In this document: piece by piece, positions 20,841-31,291 of the stretch
How the letters are laid out: each line of letters opens with the position of its first letter
How positions within the stretch are numbered: position 1 is the stretch's first letter
Source of the DNA: Tritrichomonas musculus
Lineage: Eukaryota; Parabasalia; Tritrichomonadida; Tritrichomonadidae
Direction of reading: 5' to 3'
Length of the DNA: 64,000 bases
Assembly: GCA_039105265.1 (NCBI GenBank)
Contig: JAPFFF010000008.1
Location: forward strand, 2,852,001-2,916,000
The notes under the pieces: generated by a model
What the model saw: only the letters and a program-made list of their open reading frames with translations
Told to the model about the DNA's origin: nothing
Databases searched by the model: none
Translations under genes and position numbers: made by a program

Positions 20841-22649
20841 TTAATCGAGAGAATAATAGGTTCCGTTCTGTTTTTGAGTTCTATCTTTAACAGAATTGTT
20901 CTTGTTAATTCTTGGTCTATGTGATGAAGGATCTGATCGAAGTGTGACATCCATCTGACGGAGGAAATAGTTCATTCCTTTGACAAGAGATTGTGGTGGT
21001 CTAGCATATGTTTCAACACCTGGTTGACCATCGAAAATAAGAACACGATTTGCAAGATATGTAGCCATCATAAAGTCGTGTTCGACGACGAAAGCTGTTT
21101 TACCACAGTTCATAATGTATCTCTTGATAACTTTAGCAATTACGACACGCTGTTCGGCATCAAGGAAAGCAGAAGGTTCATCGATAAGGTAAAGATCAGC
21201 ATTCTTTCCAAGAGCAAGAACAATAGCAACACGTTGAAGTTCACCTCCAGACAATGTTTTAACTTTACGATCATAAAGATAATCGAGGTTGAGAGGAGCA
21301 ACGACCATTTCTTTGAACATATTTTGACCTAAAGCACCTGAAATCTTTGATTCAAGAAGTTGCCTGACTGTACCTTCGAATCTTGGTTGAATCTTTTGTG
21401 GTTTGTAAGATAATGAGAATTCAGGAACTGAAAATTCAGTTTCTGTTGGTTCTTGCTGACGAGCAATAAGACGAATGAAAGTTGTCTTACCGACACCATT
21501 TCTTCCAAGAAGAACAATGATTTCACCATTTCTGAAATCACCTTTATCGACATGTAGTTTAAATGATCCTAGTTGGAGGGACATGTTTGGATAACTTGAA
21601 ATGCTGTGTATATGATCAATGACAGGAAGTTCTTCATCATCTGTGATTCTGAAAACAAGTTCGTCTTTTCTGAAACGCATGTTTTCAGTTTGAATGTAAC
21701 CAGAAAGGAAAATGTTAATTCCTTCACGAACAGTGAATGGTTGACTGATAACACCATAGGCACCAGGTTGACCATATAAAACGGAAATGAAATCGGACAT
21801 ATAGTCAAGAATAGCCAAGTCGTGCTCAATTGCCAGAACATAATCTCCATACTCAAGGCAATCTCTAATAACACGAGCGGATCTCATTCTTTGACCAATA
21901 TCAAGATAAGATGAAGGTTCATCAAAGAAGTAAGCTCCAGCTGATTGAATGCAAATTAATGCAATTGCGAAACGTTGAAGTTCTCCTCCAGATAAAACGT
22001 TGAGTTGACGTTCAAGAAGTGGCTGCAATTCGAGCTCTGCAATAACAGCATCTGAGTTATTACGTTGATCTTTCTTCTTGATAATTTCGCCAATTTTCAT
22101 GTCACTGATACGAGCGAGGTTATCGACATATTGTGGTTTGAGCAAAACTCTCATTGAATCATTGATAAGTTTTGTTAAATATGTTTGGAGATCAGATCCA
22201 CGGAATTTTTGAATGATTTGAAGCCAATCTGGTTGCTTGTTTGGATCAATAATTCCAAGGTTGGGCTTCAATTTATTTGAGAGAATTTGGAAAGCAGTGG
22301 ATTTTCCGATACCGTTTTGACCAACAAGACCAAGAACTTGTTTATAACGAGGTTGTGGAAGTCTATGCAATTTGAAGCCATTTCGACCAAAACGATGTGT
22401 AGTTTCACTATCAAGTGATCGTGGAAGCTGAACAATTTGAATAGCTTTATATGGACAAACACTAACACAAATACCGCAACCAATACATAATGATTCTGCA
22501 ATCATACATGTTTCGGGTGTAACACGAATACAATCTTTATTTGATCTATTGATTGGACATTTGCCTTTACATTCTCTGTGACACTTCTTTGGTTTGCAAC
22601 GATCTTTATCGACAATTGCAAGCCTAATTTCGTCGGACTTTTGAGCCAT
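20841..22649 (-). CDS. ABCE1: ABCE1/Rli1 ribosome-recycling ATPase
   Basis: A 602-residue soluble ABC protein that splits 80S ribosomes after termination, working with eRF1 or Pelota. It begins with a cysteine-rich iron-sulphur domain (about residues 10-70), including the ferredoxin-like Cys55, Cys58, Cys61, Cys65-Pro cluster. Two nucleotide-binding domains follow. NBD1 has Walker A GQNGIGKST (110-118), signature LSGGELQRFAIA and Walker B FDEPSSYLD. NBD2 has GRNGVGKTT, LSGGELQRVAIV and IDEPSAFLD, with switch histidines in AIEHDLA and VVEHDFM. There is no membrane domain, as expected for the family, and length is normal. All key residues are intact. It is divergent from the beta-adaptin gene, with a shared 640-bp upstream region. 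Confidence 0.97.
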   Translation of the reverse strand: MAQKSDEIRLAIVDKDRCKPKKCHRECKGKCPINRSNKDCIRVTPETCMIAESLCIGCGICVSVCPYKAIQIVQLPRSLDSETTHRFGRNGFKLHRLPQPRYKQVLGLVGQNGIGKSTAFQILSNKLKPNLGIIDPNKQPDWLQIIQKFRGSDLQTYLTKLINDSMRVLLKPQYVDNLARISDMKIGEIIKKKDQRNNSDAVIAELELQPLLERQLNVLSGGELQRFAIALICIQSAGAYFFDEPSSYLDIGQRMRSARVIRDCLEYGDYVLAIEHDLAILDYMSDFISVLYGQPGAYGVISQPFTVREGINIFLSGYIQTENMRFRKDELVFRITDDEELPVIDHIHSISSYPNMSLQLGSFKLHVDKGDFRNGEIIVLLGRNGVGKTTFIRLIARQQEPTETEFSVPEFSLSYKPQKIQPRFEGTVRQLLESKISGALGQNMFKEMVVAPLNLDYLYDRKVKTLSGGELQRVAIVLALGKNADLYLIDEPSAFLDAEQRVVIAKVIKRYIMNCGKTAFVVEHDFMMATYLANRVLIFDGQPGVETYARPPQSLVKGMNYFLRQMDVTLRSDPSSHRPRINKNNSVKDRTQKQNGTYYSLD

Positions 22650-23282
22650 TTCCCGATATTTTTATAAAAATATTTTGAATGAATTCAATTTCAGGAGCGA
22701 CCACAGGATTAATTTTGAAAAATCATTCAAAAATTAAATCGACTTACAAAATTTCTGAACCATTAGACTCTTTATATATTCAATATTTTCAAATAAAGGA
22801 TAAGTTGAATGTTAACGATTAAATCTCATATAAAAAATCATTCACTCTATAAGAAAATTTCAATTATAATCAAAAATAAAGTTTTTATTTTTTAAGATGG
22901 AAATTATTGATGATATATAATGCATAAAGTAAGAAAGAATATTTCTGTGCCATTCAATCAAATTTGTAAACTTTACAAAAAATAAATATTTCAATTTTCT
23001 CCAAAGTTTTTTGAGAAATTGAGTATATGTCAAAGATATTTTTTATTAATTATTTTACTTTCCAAATTTATTATAACTTTTTATTTATATATAAAAATCC
23101 ACTAATACTTTTTTTCCATTAAAATCAAGAGAAAGTATTGATATAATTCGAAAATTAATTCTAACGATCTCTATCATATTTCAATTTATTTTTTTTCTTA
23201 CAAAAACATAAGTTAACAAAGAGAGACTTAACCACAAGTTCAAAAGAACTTAGCGACCGTTATCGGCTTGTTACCAAAATAC
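22650..23282. other. Shared upstream region of two divergent genes
   Basis: About 630 bp of A+T-rich DNA between the ABCE1 and beta-adaptin starts, so it must hold both promoters. ACCGTTATC at about 23255 reads AACGGT on the other strand and resembles a Myb site, but it departs from the trichomonad M3 consensus in the seventh base. Confidence 0.4.
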
Positions 23283-23287
23283 TCACA
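23283..23287 (+). promoter_or_regulatory. Initiator-like element deciding the beta-adaptin start
   Basis: TCACA fits TCAYW and lies 4 nt before the ATG at 23289. It supports that ATG over an upstream TTG extension. Confidence 0.5.
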
Positions 23288-23288
23288 T

Positions 23289-25784
23289 ATGAACGGGCTT
23301 ATCGATGATTTTGGAGATGAAAAAGATGATTTAATTTCTTTGAGAAATCAACTAGATGGAAATGATCCTCAAGAACGCAAGTCTGCTGCCAAAAGAGTTC
23401 TCAATCTGATGCGAAGTGGCGAAAATGTCCAAAATTTATTTTCATCAATGCTTCGATGCGTTTCAACCGATGATATCGAACTCAAAAGACTTGTTTATCT
23501 TTATCTCGTTAATTATTCTGCGCAAGAGCCAGAACAAGCGATTATGACAGTCAATACATTTATTCAAGATTCTTCGCACGAAAACCCTCTTATTCGTTCT
23601 TTAGCAGTTAGGAGTATGTGCCGAATTCGTATAGAAAGTGTTGCTGAACATATGATCCTTCCTTTGAAAAAAACCCTTTGCGATCAAGATCCTTATGTTA
23701 GAAAAACAGCAGCATTCGGCGTAGCAAAATTATACGATATCGTTCCAGAATCGATTGAAAATGCAGACATTTTCAATGATTTACTCGCTCTCTTATATGA
23801 TGATAATCCTTTAGTCGTTGCAAATACGACAGCAGCAATTGCCGAAATCAACGAAAGGAGAACAACGCCTATTTTTGAATTCAATTACAAAACTATTCGC
23901 CCTGCAATAAACGCTCTACATAATTCAAGTGAATGGTGCCAAACTGTATTATTAGATGCCATTTCTCGATGCGTTCCAGATGATGCAAAAGCAGCACAAC
24001 ACTTAATCGAACGTATTACACCATTACTTCGTCATGAAAACCCATCTGTTGTGACAGGCGCATTCAAAAGCATCTTTTTATTAATGAAATATGACACACG
24101 TAGCCCATTAGATCTTTTCCCACAAATTCTTCCTCCATTCATATCATTATGCTCGTCAGCTGAACCAGAAATACAATATGTCGTTCTTCAGACAGTTCTT
24201 CTTTTTGTACAACAATATCCAAAGGCCTTAGCAAAAGAAATCCGTTTCTTTTTCTGCAAATACAATGATCCATCATACATAAAAATGGTCAAGTTAGATA
24301 TCATTACCCAAGTTATGCAACCTATAACTGTGACAGTTGTACTCGAGGAATTAACTGAATATACAAACGAAGTTGATGTTGCTTTCGTGAGGAAAACAAT
24401 ACGATGCATAGGACAAATAGCTATCAAAATGGAAGCTTCTGCAAGAAGGTGCGTTGATATTTTGATGAACTGTCTTAATGGTAAGGCTGATTATGCTGTT
24501 GAGGAATCAATAACCGTTCTTTGTGATCTTTTACGAAAGTTCCCAGGCGATTTTGATTCAGTTATCATTCCTATATGCAGTACACTTGACAGAGTTCATG
24601 ATCCTAAATCTAAAAGTGCTGCAATTTGGGTACTTGGCGAATATTGCCACCTAATTGAAAATGTTGATATTCTTTTAGATCCATTCCTTGATACATTTCA
24701 TGATGAACAACCACTCGTTCAACTTCAGATTTTATCCACTGTTGTCAAAGTTTATATTGCCAAACAAGATAAAGTTCAAGATCAACTTCAATTCATTCTA
24801 AATGAAGCGACAAAAGATTCAAATGTACCAGATGTTAAAAACAGAGCCTTGCTTTATTGGAGGCTTTTATCAAATGATGCAAATATTGCAAAGAATATAA
24901 TTGTTTTCGATAAAACTACAATCATGCACTCAGGAATTCATTTTGATCCAAAAGTTTTAGATGAATTAATTCAAAATATGGGCACAGTTTCAGGCACACT
25001 TCATATTTTACCATCAGAGTTTGTTCGACGAGTTAAATATGTACCTGACGATGAAAATATTAATGCTAATGCTAATGATATGAATGATAATCTTGATGAC
25101 ATGCTTGATGCAGATGGCTCTCGTCTTCGCAATTGGCTTCCAACTAGATTAAATGATGAAACATACTTATCCGTTAGTATCGATTTTGATGCCAATAATA
25201 TGTACATGAGACTTGTTAATAAATCTCCATCCCCACTTAGTCAATTTGCAATTGCTTTAAATAAAAATATTCTCGGTCTTGGTTTAGCTTCAACGCCGTC
25301 ATTCCCAGCTTCTCTTGAATTTGGTGACAACGCTGAAGTAGCAATTCCAATTAAGCTTGATCCACAAAATGTTGGAAATGAAGATAAAACTGAATTACAA
25401 TTGGCTCTAAGGACCAATCTTGGCAACCTTTTCGGAACTACTAGAATTCCAATCGAAATAACAACCACAGATGATGGAAATATTGGACAAGAAGGATTTA
25501 CTGAAAGATTTTCTCGATATACAGTTTCAAAAACGATTAATGTCGAGGCATCTTTTATCGGAAACGATAAAACTCTCGCACAAAGAAAAGTTTTTGTAGT
25601 TGGAAAGAATACTGTTAATAATTGTAATGTGGTGTATGTTTCTTTTGGATTTTCACCAACGTTAATTTTCTTAGCTGAATTAACACAAAATGGTCAAAAC
25701 TTCACAGCTCTTGTTAAAGCGGAAACCAACTTCTTGATGGAACTCATCGAACAAAATGCACCATATCTTTTTGCACAGAAATAA
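23289..25784 (+). CDS. Beta-adaptin, large AP-complex subunit
   Basis: An 831-residue large subunit of a clathrin adaptor complex. Residues 1 to about 570 form the HEAT-like trunk with the signature block DPYVRKTAAFGVAKLYDIVP, close to beta-1/beta-2 adaptins (usual text DPYVRKTAAVCVAKL). A short Asn/Asp-rich hinge (about 590-625, DENINANANDMNDNLDDML) leads to an appendage domain to the C-terminus. Full-length animal beta-1/2 are near 940 residues, the difference being mainly the hinge. I see no canonical clathrin box (L-hydrophobic-x-hydrophobic-acidic) in the hinge, which may affect clathrin recruitment. It binds dileucine cargo and acts in trans-Golgi or endocytic sorting. Trichomonads often have one beta serving more than one AP complex, so AP-1 versus AP-2 cannot be decided. 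Confidence 0.93.
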   Translation: MNGLIDDFGDEKDDLISLRNQLDGNDPQERKSAAKRVLNLMRSGENVQNLFSSMLRCVSTDDIELKRLVYLYLVNYSAQEPEQAIMTVNTFIQDSSHENPLIRSLAVRSMCRIRIESVAEHMILPLKKTLCDQDPYVRKTAAFGVAKLYDIVPESIENADIFNDLLALLYDDNPLVVANTTAAIAEINERRTTPIFEFNYKTIRPAINALHNSSEWCQTVLLDAISRCVPDDAKAAQHLIERITPLLRHENPSVVTGAFKSIFLLMKYDTRSPLDLFPQILPPFISLCSSAEPEIQYVVLQTVLLFVQQYPKALAKEIRFFFCKYNDPSYIKMVKLDIITQVMQPITVTVVLEELTEYTNEVDVAFVRKTIRCIGQIAIKMEASARRCVDILMNCLNGKADYAVEESITVLCDLLRKFPGDFDSVIIPICSTLDRVHDPKSKSAAIWVLGEYCHLIENVDILLDPFLDTFHDEQPLVQLQILSTVVKVYIAKQDKVQDQLQFILNEATKDSNVPDVKNRALLYWRLLSNDANIAKNIIVFDKTTIMHSGIHFDPKVLDELIQNMGTVSGTLHILPSEFVRRVKYVPDDENINANANDMNDNLDDMLDADGSRLRNWLPTRLNDETYLSVSIDFDANNMYMRLVNKSPSPLSQFAIALNKNILGLGLASTPSFPASLEFGDNAEVAIPIKLDPQNVGNEDKTELQLALRTNLGNLFGTTRIPIEITTTDDGNIGQEGFTERFSRYTVSKTINVEASFIGNDKTLAQRKVFVVGKNTVNNCNVVYVSFGFSPTLIFLAELTQNGQNFTALVKAETNFLMELIEQNAPYLFAQK

Positions 25785-25966
25785 ATATTAAATAATATTT
25801 TTACATAATTTTTTTATTACTATTCATTGACATTTATTATAACTAAAAATTTACATTTTGTACTGTTTAGATAATAGCTTTATTGATTTCATTTCCTTTC
25901 TTTGATCAAAAATCTTTAACTGATATATGATATGAAAAATCTCTCAATAATTAAGCAAACAATAAA

Positions 25967-26248
25967 ATGACTAATGATCAAACAGTTCTCTTCTCTTTTG
26001 ATATTGGTTTAGATGGCAAAATAATTCCAAATAACGATACTTCAAATATTCCAGATCAAGAATTTGTTATTGATAGTCAGATAATTCATCGACTACTATT
26101 TTCTGCTCAAAAGGCTTTGATAGATGAAGAAGTTGTTGCAATCACAGCAACAACAGATAAATATATGCTTAAAATATCGTATACTGATGGAAACTTCACA
26201 GGACAAGTAATAGCTCTACCTCCCAAAACAAATAATGAGCCAAGTTAG
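25967..26248 (+). CDS. Small hypothetical protein
   Basis: A 93-residue protein that I do not recognise. It has alternating strands and one helix: VLFSFDIGLDGKIIP, then FVIDSQIIHRLLFSAQKALI, then VVAITATTDKYMLKISYTD. A beta-helix-beta order with a short acidic turn would suit a roadblock/LC7- or LAMTOR-like small fold, but the sequence alone does not show it. It is 183 bp downstream of beta-adaptin on the same strand and ends 840 bp before the Myb gene. No signal peptide or membrane segment is present. The clean, non-repetitive composition argues for a real gene. Confidence 0.6.
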   Translation: MTNDQTVLFSFDIGLDGKIIPNNDTSNIPDQEFVIDSQIIHRLLFSAQKALIDEEVVAITATTDKYMLKISYTDGNFTGQVIALPPKTNNEPS

Positions 26249-26390
26249 CTTTATCTCCAAATATTATTTGTCATTATATTAAGTAATCAAAAATGTGTTT
26301 AAATCATTAAAATATATTTATAAATATAGTATATTATTTCTATTCTATTTTTTTTTTTTTTTATTTAAATCTACAATTTATTCGTTTCAG

Positions 26391-26411
26391 ATCTTATATA
26401 TTATATAAGAT
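26391..26411. repeat. 21-nt perfect palindrome
   Basis: The arms ATCTTATATA and TATATAAGAT flank a single T. It follows the small gene and could be a terminator-like hairpin or a protein site; it is A+T-only apart from one pair, so chance is possible. Confidence 0.4.
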
Positions 26412-26921
26412 AGTTATCATGCATTCGGACAGCAATGTTATTTATCATTTTTATGAAACAATGATGATATCGGTATGGATATTTTGGAAAAATGAATCAC
26501 TTTTTGTTAACATAATTGGCCTCTGCAAAGTATGCAATTCTCGAATCATTTTTGCTATTATCTCTTAAAGAACTTTATGAAACATCTGCAAACATCCTAT
26601 ATGGCCATTATCTTAAAGCTATTTTAACAAATTATATATCTCATATTAATGAGAAAAAAGAAATAAAATGAACCTTAGCTTCTACACATTATAATGATCA
26701 ATTTTAAATGAGTTGAATCCCTTTTTCTTTCTTTACCCCAAATGTAAAAGATTTGAAATAAAAAACGATAAATTTTATAACGTGCATCTTCATCTTCAGA
26801 TTTGAATTAATTTTTCTTCATTATAATAATCATCTCTGAGACAATTAATAATATAAAAACAGCATTATTATTTGAGAAATAATTCTTATTTCATGGATGG
26901 CCATCGATATCATCGACCATA

Positions 26922-26946
26922 AACGGTTTATCTAATAGTAACCGTT
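26922..26946. promoter_or_regulatory. Inverted pair of Myb-type sites upstream of a Myb gene
   Basis: AACGGTTT (26922-26929, plus strand) and AACGGTTA (26939-26946, minus strand, TAACCGTT on plus) both fit the trichomonad M3/Myb-recognition consensus as I recall it. They face each other with 9 bases between. They lie about 145-170 bp before the start of the Myb protein gene, which suggests autoregulation or control by a related Myb. Confidence 0.5.
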
Positions 26947-27089
26947 ATCGTAGGTCGATTAAAAAATAATTAACCGATATTCAAAATAATATTCAGAAAA
27001 TTGAGATAAAATTTCAAATAGTTTTGAAAAATCATATCAAATTTCAATAAATTTTTATTTTAAATCATTTCTTGATATAATCACCACAT

Positions 27090-28091
27090 ATGTTTTTGGT
27101 TGTAAAACCTTCTTTATCGAATAACGAAAATGATCTTATTAAACCTCAAAATCAAAACACTGCTTTATTAAATTCAGCTAATACGGATGTTGAAATAAAA
27201 ACCAATATGAAAAATATAAGATCTCGATTTACAAAAGAAGAAGATGATCGTTTAAAAAATATAGTTGAAAGTCAAAAAGATAGAATCGATTGGAATCAAA
27301 TATCACTTTTAATGGATGGAAGGACACCTCGTCAATGCCGTGAAAGATACACAAATTACCTTCGACCTAATTTATTAAATGGAGCATGGACAGAAGAAGA
27401 AGATCGAATCCTGGATAAATTATATGAAAAAATGGGACCTCAATGGTCAAAAATTGCTCAATATTTTCCAAACAGGAGTGATGTGAACATTAAAAATCAC
27501 CATACTTGTATTGTTAATAGGTTATATAGACAACAAAAAGTGAAAATGGCTTCTAATGCAGAAGGAGCCACCAACGTTTCTAAAGACACAGAAAATGACA
27601 TGAATAATGAACTAAATTCAAGTAATGAGGCAAATAACATTGGTCAAAATACTTCAGATAGTATAATTAGTCCAATTATGCCAGTTGAAGTTATAAAAGA
27701 AATTCGTGAAACGACGATAACTGATAATATTCCAACAAATCCAAGTATACCACCTGTTGAGTCCATTATTCCTGCAGTTCCCAATATTGATTCAAATATA
27801 TCTAATAATATACTCACATTTTCAGATATATCTACACAAACAATTCCTACACTAACTGAATCTACTGCAACAAATATTTTGAATCCAGCTAATCAAACGA
27901 TATTTAACAATGCCAATACTAATTCAGATTCTTATACCCAAGCAATATCAAATTTAGCTATCTCACGATTATCTACCCCAGATATAACACCTAATACGCA
28001 AGAGCCAAATAAAATTGATACAAATGCAATTTTGAAAAACATATTTTCTCTCCTTGTAAATTTGAGCTTATTGATTTCACAACAAAAGTAA
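27090..28091 (+). CDS. R2R3-type Myb DNA-binding protein
   Basis: A 333-residue nuclear transcription factor with two adjacent Myb repeats. Repeat one is residues 45-92 (RFTKEEDDRL, W68, PRQCRERYTNYL) and repeat two is 96-146 (GAWTEEEDRIL, W119, NHHTCIVNRL). The spacing and NxxxRR-like recognition helices match trichomonad Mybs, some of which bind promoter Myb elements near iron-regulated or core-promoter sites. The remaining 180 residues are Asn/Thr/Ile/Ser-rich and probably disordered, ending in a hydrophobic helix (ILKNIFSLLVNLSLLISQ). That tail is unusual and might anchor or dimerise the protein. The upstream region carries an inverted pair of Myb sites, so self-control is plausible. A TCATTT lies about 24 nt before the start. 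Confidence 0.9.
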   Translation: MFLVVKPSLSNNENDLIKPQNQNTALLNSANTDVEIKTNMKNIRSRFTKEEDDRLKNIVESQKDRIDWNQISLLMDGRTPRQCRERYTNYLRPNLLNGAWTEEEDRILDKLYEKMGPQWSKIAQYFPNRSDVNIKNHHTCIVNRLYRQQKVKMASNAEGATNVSKDTENDMNNELNSSNEANNIGQNTSDSIISPIMPVEVIKEIRETTITDNIPTNPSIPPVESIIPAVPNIDSNISNNILTFSDISTQTIPTLTESTATNILNPANQTIFNNANTNSDSYTQAISNLAISRLSTPDITPNTQEPNKIDTNAILKNIFSLLVNLSLLISQQK

Positions 28092-28206
28092 AATGCCCTT
28101 AAAGACATTACATTATTGTCGACAATTAATACAAATAATAATAAGAGAATAATAAAAGGAGGGGAAATAACTATATAACAAACATTTATTAACAAATATA
28201 ATATGA

Positions 28207-31053
28207 TCAAGTTTTAACAACTTGACTAGTATATTCACCAACTTTTGGACGAGTTCCAAATCGTTGGTTGTATTCTTTTTCTTGTTTGACAAACATTTTT
28301 TTATAATAAACAGTCATTTCTGTGGCATTATTGAATTGCATCTCTTTTGTCTTTTTTAAAGAAGCAAGCTTTTCTATCTGGGAAGCTTCTTCTGGTCTTG
28401 GTGGTCTCATTGCAAATTGATTAATTATTTCTTTTTTTGCGTTTTCCAAAACTTCAATTCTTTCATTATAAAAATCTCTCATTCCTAGCCATTCATCCTG
28501 CTTTTGTTTGAATGCCTCTCGACTTTTCCGTTCAAATTCTACCATTTGACTTTCAAGCGAATTTCGATTCTCGAAGAGTTTCTTTTGAAAAGATTTTTTA
28601 ATATCGTCTCTTTGCTGTTTAAGATTATCAATGGTTTTCTGAGCGTACAATAAGTTATCAGCATGATGCTTCTTTAAATTTTCTATCATAACCTCATTTG
28701 CTTTATTTGCGCTTATAATTTTATCTTTTTGTGATTTTTTCATATTATCTATTGAATCGTTGATACGTATCTCATCTTCTTCGCTTTTCTTTTTTATCTG
28801 ATCGATTTCATTTTTATACAATTCTATATTATTTTTGTATGCTTTTGTTTCTTCTTCAATTAGATTTCGTATTGATTCGGCTTCTTCGATTGACTGATTA
28901 TTTAATTTATCGAGTTCTTCTTTGTTCAATTTTGATATGCCTTGAAGCTCTTTTTTAAGTGCCTGCAATTCTGATTCATCTTTTGATTTTTCTAGCTCAT
29001 TATTTAATTCATCAATTCGACTTTGAAATTTTTCAATGAGATCTTTCAATTCCTTTTCTTTTTCTGAGATTTGAGATTGACTTTTTTCTTTTAATTTTTC
29101 CAATTCATCAGATAGTTTGTATGATATCTTATAACCAGGGTTTTTATTAGTAAGCTCTTCCATTATTTTCTTATGCCTTTCATCTTCCTCTGATTCTCGA
29201 GTATCCCATTCACTATTTAATGTTTTTCTTTGAGATTTGACAAGTTCTTCAACTTCAGAAAATTGACTATTGAGAGATTTAATAATCTCATCAAATTCAG
29301 AAAATTGAGAAGGTTTGTTCACATCAAAATTTATTTCATTCAATTTTTGAGTTAATTCAAAAATTTGTTTTTCATATTCACTTTTGATTTTATTTACTTC
29401 ACTATTATTTGTCATTAATTTTTCAAGTTCACTTTTATTTTTTTCTTCATAATTGAGCTTCAAATCATTAATTTCTTGTTTATGAAGTTGATTTAATTCT
29501 TTTATTTCGATTTCATTCTGCTCCTTAAATGATTTGATTTTATTTTCATGATTTAATGTGATTTGATTTTTTTCACCATTCAATTTTTCAATGAGTTCTT
29601 TTTTATCAATTTCATTTTTCTTTTGAATTTCATTCAATTCAATTGTAATATTTTGATTCAATATATTTAGTTCATCGTGAAGTTGGTTATTCAATTCCAA
29701 TGAATCTTGAAAATCTCTTGATTGACCTTCTGATTTAGCTTTTATTTGTTCTTCAATTTGATTTTTCTTTTTCAAAAAGTCATGCTCTTCTGATTCAATT
29801 TTTTCAGAGAAACTTTTTCTTTGATTTTCTATTTCATTTTTGTGTGTTACAATCAACTTTTCTTTTGATTCTTTAAATTTCTGTATTTCTTTGTTTATTT
29901 CATCTTGAAATTCAATTATTTTTTTGTGCTTTTCATTTTGCCTGTTTGCTGATTCTTTTTGTGCATTTTCATGTTTTAATTTAATTTCATCTATTTCTTT
30001 TGCTTGCTGCTCTATTAATAATTTAATACTATCATTCAAACCATTGAGAGAAGAGTGAAGTTCATTTTTCTTTTTCTCAAAATTTGAACGAAGCTCTGAA
30101 ATTTTTTTATCTTTTTCTTTGGTCATTTTTTCAATTTTTTTTTGAACTTCAGCTTCTTTCTGAATTTTCTGTTTTTCAATAATATCGATATCCTCTTTAT
30201 GTTTTTGAATTAAGCTTTGGATTGATTCCGATGTTTCTTTTCTATTCTTTTCTTGATTTTTTTGGATTTCGTTTATATCATTAATTAATTTTTTAATTTC
30301 TTCTCTTTCAGCTTTCATTTTTGAATTCTGTTTATTTTTGAGTTTTAAAACATTCTCTTTCATTTCTTTTAATGTTTTTGACATACTTTCAGCTTTTACT
30401 TTGAGATTTGATATCATCGAACTGAAATCGCTTTTATCAGATTCTTTTGAATAAGAGCTATTTATCAAATCCAATTGTTCTTTATGGTATTGCTTCATAT
30501 GCTTTATTTTCTTTTCAGATTCTTCTTTTATTTTTTCAATTCTGCAATGAGCTTCAATATTGTGACTTTTTAATTCAATTTGAAATTTCTCTTTAAATTC
30601 TGCAAAATATTTATCAGAATTTTCTTTTGAGCTTTCAACATGCTTATCGAATTCATTGAGAAAAACATTCAAATCTGATAATATCTGTTCAATTTCACTT
30701 TGCATTTTTTTTAAGTCGGCCTCAACTTTTTCTGAAAATCCTTGTAAGTTTTTATTTGCTGCAGCCAAATATCTATCGAGCTCAAATTTCATTTCATCAA
30801 CTTTGCTTGAATAAAGACGAGCAATTTCTCCCTCTAGGCGTTTGCGGTCATTGTCGATACGTTTTTCAACCTTTTCAGCTTCTAGACAATAATTATCAAC
30901 ATATTGGCTAATTTGAGGATCATATTGGTTGATAAGAAACTCTCGCTGAAAAGTTCGTTCTGCAATTTGAGCGTTAAAAACTTGAATTACTTTCATAAGT
31001 TGCGAGAATTTTTTTGAAATATTAAATTTAAATGCATTCGGATTCTTTTTCAT
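28207..31053 (-). CDS. Long coiled-coil protein, unknown role
   Basis: A 948-residue, almost entirely helical protein. After 25 basic residues, heptad-rich Glu/Lys sequence runs from about residue 30 to 915 with few prolines. Short breaks fall near 555-560 (INFDVNKPSQF) and 620 (TNKNPGYKISY). The C-terminal 50 residues (AMRPPRPEEASQIEKLASLK onward) are less regular and include FGTRPKVGEY, which may be the specific binding part. There is no motor, ATPase or SMC hinge domain and no membrane segment. Such proteins are common in trichomonads as cytoskeletal fibre, basal-body or golgin-like tethers. Similarity searches would be dominated by coiled-coil matches, so I assign no function. The gene ends 116 bp from the convergent Myb gene. 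Confidence 0.8.
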   Translation of the reverse strand: MKKNPNAFKFNISKKFSQLMKVIQVFNAQIAERTFQREFLINQYDPQISQYVDNYCLEAEKVEKRIDNDRKRLEGEIARLYSSKVDEMKFELDRYLAAANKNLQGFSEKVEADLKKMQSEIEQILSDLNVFLNEFDKHVESSKENSDKYFAEFKEKFQIELKSHNIEAHCRIEKIKEESEKKIKHMKQYHKEQLDLINSSYSKESDKSDFSSMISNLKVKAESMSKTLKEMKENVLKLKNKQNSKMKAEREEIKKLINDINEIQKNQEKNRKETSESIQSLIQKHKEDIDIIEKQKIQKEAEVQKKIEKMTKEKDKKISELRSNFEKKKNELHSSLNGLNDSIKLLIEQQAKEIDEIKLKHENAQKESANRQNEKHKKIIEFQDEINKEIQKFKESKEKLIVTHKNEIENQRKSFSEKIESEEHDFLKKKNQIEEQIKAKSEGQSRDFQDSLELNNQLHDELNILNQNITIELNEIQKKNEIDKKELIEKLNGEKNQITLNHENKIKSFKEQNEIEIKELNQLHKQEINDLKLNYEEKNKSELEKLMTNNSEVNKIKSEYEKQIFELTQKLNEINFDVNKPSQFSEFDEIIKSLNSQFSEVEELVKSQRKTLNSEWDTRESEEDERHKKIMEELTNKNPGYKISYKLSDELEKLKEKSQSQISEKEKELKDLIEKFQSRIDELNNELEKSKDESELQALKKELQGISKLNKEELDKLNNQSIEEAESIRNLIEEETKAYKNNIELYKNEIDQIKKKSEEDEIRINDSIDNMKKSQKDKIISANKANEVMIENLKKHHADNLLYAQKTIDNLKQQRDDIKKSFQKKLFENRNSLESQMVEFERKSREAFKQKQDEWLGMRDFYNERIEVLENAKKEIINQFAMRPPRPEEASQIEKLASLKKTKEMQFNNATEMTVYYKKMFVKQEKEYNQRFGTRPKVGEYTSQVVKT

Positions 31054-31291
31054 TTTCTTTCATGCACTAATAAAATACGTTATTTCATGTTTATTAATGA
31101 AAAATGAATGAAATTGAATTTTTTGAATGACATGTCGAATTTTTGAATACTTATTCATTCGCTATGAAAAAGTTTACAATTTTGAGGAAAATTTTAAATT
31201 CAAATTCAAACTTTTTGAATCATTTAATGAAAAGTTAAATATTGAATCTTTTAAAAAATAAACGCATTTTTCTAAATATAGACAATTTTTA

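Noticed and set aside
20676-20924. 82-residue hydrophobic plus-strand frame at the ABCE1 3' end
   Set aside because: Overlaps the ABCE1 C-terminus on the other strand and is low complexity.
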